In this document: piece by piece, positions 1 to 8,001 of the stretch
How positions within the stretch are numbered: the stretch's first letter is position 1
Layout: every line of letters starts with the position of its first letter
Source of the DNA: Perlucidibaca wandonensis
GTDB lineage: Bacteria; Pseudomonadota; Gammaproteobacteria; Pseudomonadales; Moraxellaceae
NCBI RefSeq assembly: GCF_042677145.1
Contig: NZ_JBHTIT010000001.1
Span: 1,178,001-1,242,000, forward strand
Direction of reading: 5' to 3'
Length of the DNA: 64,000 nt
Translations under genes and position numbers: made by a program
Notes under the pieces: model-generated
What the model was told of the DNA's origin: nothing
Databases searched by the model: none
The model's input: the letters and a program-made list of their open reading frames with translations, nothing else

Positions 1-257
1 GCCGCAAGCTTGGGCGCATCAGCTGGTGTGGCTTGAATTAGAAGGCGTAAGTCACCGCCGGCGAAAAAGGTTTTTTTCGCTGAAGTTAAAATAACGCCAG
101 CGATGTCGGCTTTCTCAGCGATCAGGCGATCGACAGCTTCACCCATGGATTTTTGGTACAGGGCGTTCATGGTGTTGGCCGACTGGTTAGGGTCGTCCAT
201 GGTCAAGATGACAATATTGTCGGCATCTTTTTCCCAGCGAATGGAGCTCTGGCTCAT
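1..257 (-). CDS. FadB/FadJ-like enoyl-CoA hydratase/3-hydroxyacyl-CoA dehydrogenase, 3' part missing (left edge)
   Basis: The first 85 codons of a minus-strand gene are present; the rest lies beyond the left edge. The start ATG is at 255-257. The visible protein begins MSQSSIRWEKDADNIVILTM and continues with a crotonase-type segment (SAKKTFFAGGDLRLL), the oxyanion-hole region of enoyl-CoA hydratases. It lies 68 bases downstream of a thiolase on the same strand, the usual order for a beta-oxidation operon, so I infer the N-terminal hydratase domain of a multifunctional fatty-acid oxidation protein that also carries a 3-hydroxyacyl-CoA dehydrogenase domain. The downstream dehydrogenase domain cannot be seen, so a stand-alone hydratase is not excluded. 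Confidence 0.75.
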   Translation of the reverse strand, partial: MSQSSIRWEKDADNIVILTMDDPNQSANTMNALYQKSMGEAVDRLIAEKADIAGVILTSAKKTFFAGGDLRLLIQATPADAPKLA

Positions 258-325
258 AATCGTTCTCTCAATAATGTGTGGCGGGCCGGCTAAATATCGG
301 CGCGCTAAAAGTCATAGACCGTGGA

Positions 326-1537
326 TTACACGCGCTCGATGATGGTGGCAATACCCATGCCGCCGCCGACGCAAAGCGTGGCCAAGCCGCGCTTCAGACC
401 ACGACGCTCCAGCTCATCTAGCAAAGTGCTAACGATCATGCAGCCGGTTGCACCCAGTGGGTGACCCATGGCAATCGCGCCGCCATTGACGTTGGTGATG
501 TCGTGCGAAATGTCCATGTCTTTCATAAAGCGCATGGCAACGGCCGCGAAAGCTTCGTTGATTTCCCACAGATCGATGTCTGCAGCCGTTAAGCCAGCTT
601 TCGCCAAGGCTTTGCGTGCAGCTGGTGCTGGACCAGTAAGCATAATGGTGGGGTCGGCGCCGCTAACCGCTGTTGCGATAATGCGTGCACGTGGAGTCAA
701 ACCAAGCTTTTTGCCAGTGGCTTCGTTGCCAATGAGCATGAGGGCTGCGCCATCGACAATGCCTGATGAATTGGCTGCAGTGTGCACGTGATCGATTTTT
801 TCGACCCAGTGGTACTTCTGCAATGCCACGGCGTTGAAGCCGCCCATTTCGCCCATCATCATGAATGATGGTTGCAGGCCGGCCAGTTTCTCTACTGTGG
901 AGTCAGGCTTGATGAACTCATCTTCGACCAAAATATCGAGGCCGTTCATGTCTTTAACTGGCACTACGGAGCCTTTAAAATAGCCCTTTGCACGAGCATT
1001 CGCCGCACGCTTTTGTGATTCGACAGCAAATGTGTCGATATCAGTACGGCTAAAGCCTTCGAGTGTGGCGATCAAGTCGGCGCCAATGCCCTGTGGCACG
1101 AAACCAGTTTCTAAGTTGATCGCTGGATCCATCGCCCAGGCGCCGCCATCAGAACCCATGGGGATGCGTGACATGCACTCAACACCGCCAACGACGACTA
1201 GATCTTCAAAGCCCGAGCGCACTTTCATCGCACCGATGTTTACTGCTTCAAGACCTGAAGCACAGAAACGATTGAGCTGTACGCCGGCTGTTTCGTGCGG
1301 CCAATGTGCGGCCAATGCTGATGTTTTTGCAACGTCGGCACCTTGATCGCCAACGGGTGTTACGCAACCGAGCACTACGTCATCGACATAGTTTACAAAT
1401 TCGGCGCCGTTACGGGCTTCCAAGGCTTTCATCAAACCAACGACTAGGTCGACTGGCTTGGTCGTGTGTAATGAACCGTCTTTCTTACCTTTGCCACGCG
1501 GAGTGCGTACGGCATCAAAAATCAGGGCTTCCGTCAT
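326..1537 (-). CDS. Acetyl-CoA C-acyltransferase (thiolase, FadA/FadI type)
   Basis: A 403-residue thiolase that cleaves 3-ketoacyl-CoA in the last step of beta-oxidation, or condenses acyl-CoAs in reverse. The N-terminus MTEALIFDAVRTPRGKGKKD, the nucleophile Cys92 in NRFCASG, the GGAIAMGHPLGATG histidine motif and the C-terminal CVGGGMG acid/base cysteine are all present. I chose ATG 1537 because GAGG stands upstream of it; an earlier GTG in the same frame at 1570 lies inside a hairpin/T-run and would add 11 untypical residues. It is followed by the FadB-like gene, so the two probably form one beta-oxidation operon. Which chain length it prefers cannot be told. Confidence 0.93.
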   Translation of the reverse strand: MTEALIFDAVRTPRGKGKKDGSLHTTKPVDLVVGLMKALEARNGAEFVNYVDDVVLGCVTPVGDQGADVAKTSALAAHWPHETAGVQLNRFCASGLEAVNIGAMKVRSGFEDLVVVGGVECMSRIPMGSDGGAWAMDPAINLETGFVPQGIGADLIATLEGFSRTDIDTFAVESQKRAANARAKGYFKGSVVPVKDMNGLDILVEDEFIKPDSTVEKLAGLQPSFMMMGEMGGFNAVALQKYHWVEKIDHVHTAANSSGIVDGAALMLIGNEATGKKLGLTPRARIIATAVSGADPTIMLTGPAPAARKALAKAGLTAADIDLWEINEAFAAVAMRFMKDMDISHDITNVNGGAIAMGHPLGATGCMIVSTLLDELERRGLKRGLATLCVGGGMGIATIIERV

Positions 1538-1559
1538 GGTGGAATGTCCTCGTTGTATG

Positions 1560-1592
1560 AAAAAAAACACCCAATGACTTCATAGTCATTGG
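1560..1592 (-). terminator. Terminator-like hairpin in the thiolase leader
   Basis: On the minus strand a perfect 9-bp stem (CCAATGACT, loop ATGA, AGTCATTGG; bases 1571-1592) is followed by GTG and eight T residues. It has the form of an intrinsic terminator but sits about 34 bases upstream of the thiolase start, with no minus-strand gene directly upstream. It could attenuate the thiolase operon or stop antisense transcription from further right. Only 4 of 9 stem pairs are G-C, so its strength is uncertain. Confidence 0.5.
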
Positions 1593-1743
1593 CGTGATAC
1601 CGACTGTCGGACGCTTTGGACTTGCATGCAATGACGGAAGACGACATTTTCGCTGACGAAAACAGTCATCGCAGGCTTATTTGGCTTGGCAAGGCAAGTT
1701 GCGTGGGTTACAACAGCGTTAGTAATCAACGAGGAGATGGAAC

Positions 1744-2052
1744 ATGAGTGAGGCACGGTTCACTAGCTTTCGCGAGTTTTATCCGTTTTATTTACAAGAA
1801 CATAGCAATAAGACTTGCCGCCGCCTGCACTTTATTGGCACATCGCTAGTGCTTGCTTTGCTGGTTGCAGTGCTGATTACTGGCAATTGGGTATGGCTTT
1901 GGGCATTTCCAGTGATTGGCTATGGCTTTGCCTGGGTCGGCCACTACGTTTACGAGAAAAATCGCCCCGCGACTTTTAAGTATCCGTTCTACAGCTTTAT
2001 GGGCGACTTCGTGATGTACAAGGATATTTGGCTAGGCCGGCTGAGCATTTAG
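1744..2052 (+). CDS. DUF962/Mpo1-like membrane protein
   Basis: A 102-residue protein of the DUF962 (Mpo1/YGL010w-like) family. The family hallmark is visible: a FYPFYLQEHSNKTCRRLHFIG start, two hydrophobic stretches (about residues 32-48 and 51-66), then GHYVYEKNRPATFKYP and a C-terminal FSF/FMGDFVMY-type segment. Yeast Mpo1 is an Fe(II)-dependent dioxygenase acting on 2-hydroxy fatty acids in the membrane; whether the bacterial proteins do the same is not established, so the function is left open. A strong GAGGAGATGG ribosome site precedes the ATG. Its stop codon overlaps the end of nqrM on the other strand. Confidence 0.85.
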   Translation: MSEARFTSFREFYPFYLQEHSNKTCRRLHFIGTSLVLALLVAVLITGNWVWLWAFPVIGYGFAWVGHYVYEKNRPATFKYPFYSFMGDFVMYKDIWLGRLSI

Positions 2053-2285
2053 CGCGCCGGACGGCCTAGCTCAGCAGCAGTCTTAGTGATAGTGCGCGCG
2101 GCGGGCTCAGTCTCACACAGAGCAGGGTTATCGCCGCATATTGGGCACTCGCCATCGCGCATGCCCAAACGGTTTAAGCCGCCACACGAGCCCTTAATGG
2201 GTTCGCGACCGCCCATCACGCCAACGGCCATACCGACCACAACCAGCACAATAACGACAAAACTAATCAAAAATAAGCTCAACAT
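2049..2285 (-). CDS. nqrM: Na+-NQR maturation protein NqrM (DUF539)
   Basis: A 78-residue protein with one N-terminal membrane helix (about residues 3-24) followed by a cysteine motif: KGSCGG at Cys34 and ECPICGDNPALC with Cys47, Cys50 and Cys57. This is the DUF539/NqrM pattern. NqrM is required for assembly of active Na+-NQR, thought to deliver iron for the Fe centre held by NqrD/NqrE. It is the last gene of the nqr operon and starts directly next to the apbE stop codon. The last four codons overlap the convergent DUF962 gene. Confidence 0.92.
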   Translation of the reverse strand: MLSLFLISFVVIVLVVVGMAVGVMGGREPIKGSCGGLNRLGMRDGECPICGDNPALCETEPAARTITKTAAELGRPAR

Positions 2286-3392
2286 TTATTCGTCTCCAGT
2301 GCCACTCGCGACCGGCAAATACTCTTTGAATGCTGCCGAGTGGCGAGCAACAAAACTGTCACCCTTGCGCTCAATAACATAGATTGCTAAACCTAAAGTG
2401 TCAGCGACTGACAGAGCAACATCGGGTGCCAATACATTAAGCGCAGTGGCCCAAGCATCAGCCAAAGTGGCATCGGTGGCCACTGGCGAAATCACCGTTA
2501 CTGACACACCGCTATGGGTAATTGGCTTACCTGTACGGGCATCAATAGTGTGCGAGTAGCGCACGCTATTACGCTCGAAAAAGTTGCGATAAGAGCCCGA
2601 AGTCGACAGCGAACCATCACCTAAAGTAACCAGCTGCTCAGCATTACCGCTGCCATCGGGGCGCTCAATGGCAATGCGCCAAGCCGAGCCATCTGCGCGC
2701 TGACCACGGGCTTTGAGCGTACCAGCAACACTGATCAGGTAATCACTTATGCCAAGCTCTTGCAAGGCGGCGCTGAGTTCATCGACAGCAGCACCCTCAC
2801 CTACCGATGATAAATCGATACTGACGGCTTTGAGCTTTTGCGCGCGATTAAGCTTGCTCTCAAGCTGCACAAACTGCCAACCAACATTGGCTCTAGCTTG
2901 GGCAATGGCTGCATCTGACGGCACAGTCGTTGCTTTACCTGCCGCACCGAAACCCCAGAGGTTCACTAAAGGCGCAACCGTAATATCGTAGGCATTAGCT
3001 GCCGCTGAAAGCGATGTCATCTGCGCGCTAACTTGCAGCGCACGGCTTAGCGCATGCTGCAAAGGTGGGCTGATATCGTGCCAGCTGCCAACGCTGGCAC
3101 GGTTAAAACGCATAAGCTCAGTTGTTGGCTGATAAGTCGAAAGCACATCATTGACCGCATCTAAGCGCTTTTGCAAAGCAGCTTGAAGTTGCTCATTGCT
3201 CATGTTCGCCGGTAATGCCGCTAAGCTGACCTGCCAGGCCATTGAGCGATAAGCAACGCCAGAGACACGAATGGTCGATGCCATGGCCTCTTTAACACTC
3301 GATTCTGGCGCAGCTGCCGGCTGGCAAGCAGCCAACGTCATGCTGAGCGCAAGGCTCATCCCAATAAATAGCGCGCGATGAGCCTGCTGCAC
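2286..3392 (-). CDS. apbE: FAD:protein FMN transferase ApbE
   Basis: A 368-residue exported lipoprotein that attaches FMN covalently to threonines of NqrB and NqrC. The N-terminus is a lipoprotein signal (hydrophobic stretch ending LAAC). ApbE features include DVLSTYQPTTELMRFN, the central DLSSVGEGAAVDE stretch, and the C-terminal SHTIDARTGKPI and VTVISPVATDATLADAWATA segments. The start is taken as GTG 3392, because GGAGG lies five bases upstream inside the last nqrF codons and because the lipoprotein signal then begins at once; in-frame upstream codons would sit inside nqrF. One base separates it from the nqrF stop, which implies translational coupling. Confidence 0.93.
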   Translation of the reverse strand: MQQAHRALFIGMSLALSMTLAACQPAAAPESSVKEAMASTIRVSGVAYRSMAWQVSLAALPANMSNEQLQAALQKRLDAVNDVLSTYQPTTELMRFNRASVGSWHDISPPLQHALSRALQVSAQMTSLSAAANAYDITVAPLVNLWGFGAAGKATTVPSDAAIAQARANVGWQFVQLESKLNRAQKLKAVSIDLSSVGEGAAVDELSAALQELGISDYLISVAGTLKARGQRADGSAWRIAIERPDGSGNAEQLVTLGDGSLSTSGSYRNFFERNSVRYSHTIDARTGKPITHSGVSVTVISPVATDATLADAWATALNVLAPDVALSVADTLGLAIYVIERKGDSFVARHSAAFKEYLPVASGTGDE

Positions 3393-3393
3393 A

Positions 3394-4632
3394 TTAACCT
3401 CCGAAGTCGTCGAGCAAGATATTTTCTCGATCGACACCTAAGTCTTCGAGCATTTTGATCACGGCGGCGTTCATCATGGGTGGGCCACACATGTAAAATT
3501 CGCAATCTTCTGGCGCTGGATGATCCTTCAGGTAGTTCTCAAGCAAGACCTGATGGATAAAGCCTGAATACCCTGTCCAGTTATCTTCTGGCTGTGGTTC
3601 AGAAAGAGCCAAATGCCATTCGAAATTGGGGTTTTCTGCCGCCAGCTTGTCGTATTCATCGACATAGAATGTTTCACGTAAGGAGCGCGCACCATACCAG
3701 AAGCTAATTTTACGCTGGCTGTTTAAGCGCTTAAGTTGATCAAATAAATGCGAGCGCATCGGCGCCATGCCGGCACCGCCACCAATAAAGATCATCTCAG
3801 CTTCGGTTTTCTTCGCGTAGAACTCGCCGAACGGCCCAAATACAGTGATTTTATCGCCAGGTTTGCGTGAGAACACATAGGACGACATTTTACCTGCAGG
3901 GATTTCATCGAGCTGGCGCAATGGCGGCGTAGCAATTCGAATATTGAACTTCAGAACGCCTTTCTCATCGGGGTAGTTCGCCATCGAGTAAGCGCGAATG
4001 GTCGTGTCTTCGACTTTCGACTTCACTTTAAGCAGACCAAATTTCTCCCAATCAGCGCGGTACTCATCAGAAATATCCATGTCGCTATAGTTGCATTCGT
4101 AAGGTGGGATTTCTAACTGCACATAGCCACCGGCGCGGAAGTTTACATCCTCACCTTCAGGCAGTTTCAGCACTAACTCTTTGATAAATGTTGCTACGTT
4201 ATCGTTAGAAACAACTTCACATTCCCAGCGCTTAACACCGAAGAAAGCTTCGTCGAGCTCAATTTCCATATCTTGCTTGATTTGTAACTGGCAGCCCAAG
4301 CGCCAGCCTTCTTTAATCTCGCCTTTGGTAAAATGTGGCTCTTCTGTTGGCAAAATATCGCCACCGCCAGACTTCACGCGCACGCGACACTGGCCACAAG
4401 TGCCACCACCGCCGCAGGCTGAGGATAAGAAAATCTTCTGATCCGCCAATGCCTGTAAAAGCTTGTTGCCGCTATTAACCTCTAAGCGCTTTTCAGGGTC
4501 TTCATTAATGTCGATAGACACTGCGCCGGTCGATACCAAGCGCGAGCGCGCAGCCAAAATAAATAGCACCAGCAGCAAGACTGTGCCGGTGAACATCACC
4601 ATCGAGAGGACAATGACCATTGGTGTGGACAT
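3394..4632 (-). CDS. nqrF: Na+-translocating NADH:quinone reductase subunit F
   Basis: A 412-residue NADH-oxidising subunit. One N-terminal membrane helix (about 4-27) is followed by a plant-type 2Fe-2S domain with Cys73, Cys79, Cys82 and Cys114 (SACGGGGTCGQC and GCQLQ), an FAD-binding segment RAYSMANYP and an NADH-binding GGGAGMAPMRSH, ending with the typical YMCGPPMMN and LDDFGG. Electrons enter the complex here. AAGGAGG precedes the ATG. It lies 12 bases after nqrE and is followed by apbE with one base between. Confidence 0.97.
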   Translation of the reverse strand: MSTPMVIVLSMVMFTGTVLLLVLFILAARSRLVSTGAVSIDINEDPEKRLEVNSGNKLLQALADQKIFLSSACGGGGTCGQCRVRVKSGGGDILPTEEPHFTKGEIKEGWRLGCQLQIKQDMEIELDEAFFGVKRWECEVVSNDNVATFIKELVLKLPEGEDVNFRAGGYVQLEIPPYECNYSDMDISDEYRADWEKFGLLKVKSKVEDTTIRAYSMANYPDEKGVLKFNIRIATPPLRQLDEIPAGKMSSYVFSRKPGDKITVFGPFGEFYAKKTEAEMIFIGGGAGMAPMRSHLFDQLKRLNSQRKISFWYGARSLRETFYVDEYDKLAAENPNFEWHLALSEPQPEDNWTGYSGFIHQVLLENYLKDHPAPEDCEFYMCGPPMMNAAVIKMLEDLGVDRENILLDDFGG

Positions 4633-4644
4633 AATGCTGCCTCC

Positions 4645-5265
4645 TTAAAGTTGAATGCCGGAGAAGGACATAAAGCCAAGAGCCATTAGTCCTACCGAGA
4701 TGAAGGTGATGCCAAGGCCTTGCATGCCGCCGGGCACATCGCTGTATTTGAGCTTTTCGCGAATTGCCGCCAATAGCACAATGGCCAACGCCCATGACAC
4801 GCCCGAGCCAACACCATAAACCACCGATTCCGGTAGGTTATAGTCACGCTCTTGCATGAACAAAGAGCCACCTAAAATGGCGCAGTTCACTGTAATCAAT
4901 GGCAGATAAATGCCAAGCGCGTTGTACAGCGCCGGCAGATATTTATCGCACGCCATCTCAATGACCTGAACCATGGCAGCGATCGTGCAGATATACGTGA
5001 GCAGCGATAAGAAGCTCAAATCAATAGCACTGGCGCCTTCTAGACCTGTCCACTGCAGCCCGCCTTCTTTCAGAAAGTACTGCCACATCAAGTTGTTGAC
5101 TGGCACAGTGATGGTTTGCACCACCACCACAGCCATGCCTAAAGAGAACGCTGTAGTAACTTTTTTCGATATCGCTAAAAAAGTACACATGCCCAGGAAA
5201 AATGCCAGCGCCATGTTCTCAATGAACACTGCACGCACAAACAGACTAAGGTAATGCTCCAACAT
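4645..5265 (-). CDS. nqrE: Na+-NQR subunit E
   Basis: A 206-residue integral membrane subunit with about six helices, homologous to NqrD. Recognisable segments are MLEHYLSLFVRAVFIENMAL, FLGMCTFLAISKKV and the central LITVNCAILGGSLFM, whose cysteines, with those of NqrD, hold the intramembrane iron centre in this family. AGGAGAGAG precedes the ATG. It lies 15 bases after nqrD in the operon. Confidence 0.97.
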   Translation of the reverse strand: MLEHYLSLFVRAVFIENMALAFFLGMCTFLAISKKVTTAFSLGMAVVVVQTITVPVNNLMWQYFLKEGGLQWTGLEGASAIDLSFLSLLTYICTIAAMVQVIEMACDKYLPALYNALGIYLPLITVNCAILGGSLFMQERDYNLPESVVYGVGSGVSWALAIVLLAAIREKLKYSDVPGGMQGLGITFISVGLMALGFMSFSGIQL

Positions 5266-5280
5266 AATCTCTCTCCTACC

Positions 5281-5952
5281 TTAGTGTGTCGGCGTCGCGC
5301 GCGTATTGGGCGCGATACGGAATTCGGTGCTTTCTTGTTGCTCAGTTTTCCAGGAGCGCAGCGCCCAGATGATCAAGCCGATCAAGAAAAATGCCGATGG
5401 CGGCAGTAATAGCAAGCCATTGGGGACATACCAGCCACCATTGCTTACTGTTGGCAGCACGGTGAGACCGAAGAATGTGCCTGAGCCCAAAACTTCACGA
5501 ATCAAGGCCACCAGCATGAGTAGCGCGGAATAGCCTAGACCGTTACCTATGCCGTCGATAAAGCTCAACGTGGGTGGGTTTTTCATGGCGAAGGCTTCTA
5601 GGCGACCCATGACGATGCAGTTGGTGATAATCAAACCAACAAACACCGACATTTGCTTGGCAATGCCGGGAGCAAAGGCGCGCAAAACTTGATCCACAAT
5701 AATCACCAAGGTCGCAACAATCACCATCTGCACAATAATGCGAATGGAGTTTGGAATGACACTGCGGATCATCGAGACAAAAAGGCTAGAAAACGCGGCC
5801 ACTGCCGTTAGACCAATCGACATCGCTAAAGCGGTGTTCATATTGGAAGTAACTGCTAGCGCCGAGCAGATGCCCAACACCTGAAAAATCACCGGGTTGG
5901 TATTGAGGATAGGGCCTAATAAAATCGATTTGACCGGGACTTGATCGGACAT
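5281..5952 (-). CDS. nqrD: Na+-NQR subunit D
   Basis: A 223-residue membrane subunit with six predicted helices. GICSALAVTSNMNTALAMS near the N-terminus and VGLIITNCIVMGRLEAFA in the middle carry the conserved cysteines of the NqrD/NqrE pair. The protein is about a dozen residues longer than typical NqrD because of a polar C-terminal tail (TEQQESTEFRIAPNTRATPTH), which I would expect to be cytoplasmic. It starts two bases after the nqrC stop. Confidence 0.97.
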   Translation of the reverse strand: MSDQVPVKSILLGPILNTNPVIFQVLGICSALAVTSNMNTALAMSIGLTAVAAFSSLFVSMIRSVIPNSIRIIVQMVIVATLVIIVDQVLRAFAPGIAKQMSVFVGLIITNCIVMGRLEAFAMKNPPTLSFIDGIGNGLGYSALLMLVALIREVLGSGTFFGLTVLPTVSNGGWYVPNGLLLLPPSAFFLIGLIIWALRSWKTEQQESTEFRIAPNTRATPTH

Positions 5953-5954
5953 GA

Positions 5955-6740
5955 TTACACTCCTGACTCGCGGACTTTACTTAGGAACGCTTTAAAACCT
6001 AAGTCGCCCATCCAAAATTCCACCATATTGCTAACGCCATTACTGGTCAGCGTGGCACCAGACAAAGCATCAATTTGGTACTCAGCACCTGGCTTGGCGG
6101 GATCTACTCCGCCTTTTTTCAGATGTAAGCGTGGTTGCCCTTCAGGCCCATAAACATGCTTGCCGACCCATTGAGCCTGCCACTTCGGATTATCAATTTC
6201 GCCGCCAAGGCCCGGTGTTTCGGCTTGATCAGTAAAGGTAATGCCTGCAACCGTATTGGCGTCTTTTTCAAGCACCAAATAGCCATACATAGTCGACCAC
6301 AGGCCATAGCCTGAGACTGGTAGTATTAAACGCTGAAGCTGGCCTTGCTCATCACGCAGCACATAGACGTCGGCTTTTTCAGCACGACGCTTAATATCTG
6401 CCACATCTTGCTCACCGACTAACTGCATTGAGCTTTCAGGCTGCTTAGTTGCTTTGCGCTGGTCGTAGCGGTCATCGAGCTCAATACGACTGTAGGCGCC
6501 AGTATTCAGGTCGACTAGATAGCGCTCGAACTTTTTAAACTCCGTACCGACTTCGGCGGCATCGCCTTGACCCTCGGCCAAGACACCAGCAGCGGCCAAA
6601 ATCTTGCGTTGCTTATCGAGCGCTTGGTTTTTAAGCTGGATGGGCTTGAGCAAGGTCACTGCTGCCGCTAGCGCCACCGAACAAACCACCGACAACACGA
6701 TCGCGACGGTGATGGTTTTTAGCTGAGATTCATTAGCCAT
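5955..6740 (-). CDS. nqrC: Na+-NQR subunit C
   Basis: A 261-residue subunit with one N-terminal membrane helix (about 9-31) and a large periplasmic FMN-binding domain. The flavinylation motif DALSGATLTSNGV contains Thr230 (the Thr of SGAT), the expected covalent FMN acceptor for ApbE. GYGLWSTMYGYL and FTDQAETPGLGGEI are family segments. It overlaps nqrB by eight bases, which points to translational coupling. Confidence 0.97.
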   Translation of the reverse strand: MANESQLKTITVAIVLSVVCSVALAAAVTLLKPIQLKNQALDKQRKILAAAGVLAEGQGDAAEVGTEFKKFERYLVDLNTGAYSRIELDDRYDQRKATKQPESSMQLVGEQDVADIKRRAEKADVYVLRDEQGQLQRLILPVSGYGLWSTMYGYLVLEKDANTVAGITFTDQAETPGLGGEIDNPKWQAQWVGKHVYGPEGQPRLHLKKGGVDPAKPGAEYQIDALSGATLTSNGVSNMVEFWMGDLGFKAFLSKVRESGV

Positions 6741-7998
6741 TGCGCGCGATCCTCCGCTTAATATTGGACTGCATTACAAAATAATCGATCAGCGGAGCGG
6801 TCAAATTAGCAAACAGAATCGCCAACATCATGCCCTCGGGATAGGCCGGGTTGACGATGCGAATCAGTGCCACCATGACGCCAACGACAATGCCGAAAAT
6901 CCAACGGCCCTTATGTGTCATTGCCGCCGATACCGGATCGGTAGCCATAAACACCATACCGAAAGCAAAGCCGCCGAGGACTAAATGCCAGTACCACGGC
7001 ACGGCAAACATCGGGTTGGTATCGGAGCCAATAGCGTTAAATAGCGAGGTGGTGGCGATCATGCCGATCATTACACCGCCCATGATGCGGAATGAGGCAA
7101 CTCGCGTGGCCAGCAAAATCGCCGCGCCAATAGCGATGCCCAAGGTCGACACTTCACCCATGGAGCCGGGGATATTGCCGATGAAAGCATCGATCCACGT
7201 AATAGCTTGCAAGCCGCCATCACCTACGCGCTGAATCGCCTCAATGCCCGCAGCTTTGGCTTGACCCAGTGCAGTAGCGCCAGTCCAACCATCGATAGCC
7301 TGCCCCCAAAGCGCTGGATTCACAGCAGTCCAGACGGTGTCGCCAGACATTTGCGCTGGATAAGCAAAGAACAAGAATGCGCGACCAGACAAGGCCGGGT
7401 TAACGAAGTTTTTGCCAGTGCCACCAAAGACTTCTTTGGCAATAACCACACCAAAGGTGATGCCGAGAGCAACTTGCCAGAGCGGTACAGTCGGCGGGCA
7501 AACCAGCGCAAACAGGATGGACGTAACGAAGAAACCCTCGTTGACTTCATGGCCACGCTTTTGCGCAAACAACACTTCCCAGAAGCCGCCGACAATGAAT
7601 GTGGTCAGATAAATTGGCACAAAGAAAGTGGCGCCATAAATAAAGCAGTGCCAGAGATTGGTGGCATCGAAGCCCGCTAGCAGCGAGATCAACCAGACAC
7701 GCCAAGCATCAACGGCCATATCAGGGGTGCCGCCAGGCACATTGCCAAGTACGGTTAATGACTGGTTGCCGATATTCCACATGCCGATGATCATGGCTGG
7801 GAATGTTGCCATCCACACCAAAATCATGATGCGCTTCAAGTCGATAGAGTCGCGCACGTGCGCTGCTGAATGGGTGACTTGCTTCGGGCTATAAAAGAAG
7901 GTGTCTACGGCCTCAAATAGCGCCGCCCAATTTTCGTGTTTGCCGCCTTTTTGGAAATCTGGCGCCATTTGTTCGAGTTTATTTTTTACCCAACTCAC
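6733..7998 (-). CDS. nqrB: Na+-NQR subunit B
   Basis: A 421-residue polytopic subunit that carries riboflavin and covalent FMN and forms much of the Na+ pathway. The flavinylation motif is DGWTGATALG with Thr242 as acceptor. Family segments include THSAAHVRDSIDLKR, EVNEGFFVTSILFAL and FVNPALSGRAFLFFAYPAQM. It is slightly longer than common homologues. It lies three bases after the nqrA stop and overlaps nqrC. Confidence 0.97.
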   Translation of the reverse strand: MSWVKNKLEQMAPDFQKGGKHENWAALFEAVDTFFYSPKQVTHSAAHVRDSIDLKRIMILVWMATFPAMIIGMWNIGNQSLTVLGNVPGGTPDMAVDAWRVWLISLLAGFDATNLWHCFIYGATFFVPIYLTTFIVGGFWEVLFAQKRGHEVNEGFFVTSILFALVCPPTVPLWQVALGITFGVVIAKEVFGGTGKNFVNPALSGRAFLFFAYPAQMSGDTVWTAVNPALWGQAIDGWTGATALGQAKAAGIEAIQRVGDGGLQAITWIDAFIGNIPGSMGEVSTLGIAIGAAILLATRVASFRIMGGVMIGMIATTSLFNAIGSDTNPMFAVPWYWHLVLGGFAFGMVFMATDPVSAAMTHKGRWIFGIVVGVMVALIRIVNPAYPEGMMLAILFANLTAPLIDYFVMQSNIKRRIARNG

Positions 7999-8001
7999 GG
8001 C

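Noticed and set aside
7207..7680. 157-codon plus-strand reading frame inside nqrB
   Set aside because: It is antisense to a fully conserved nqrB and its translation resembles no protein family.
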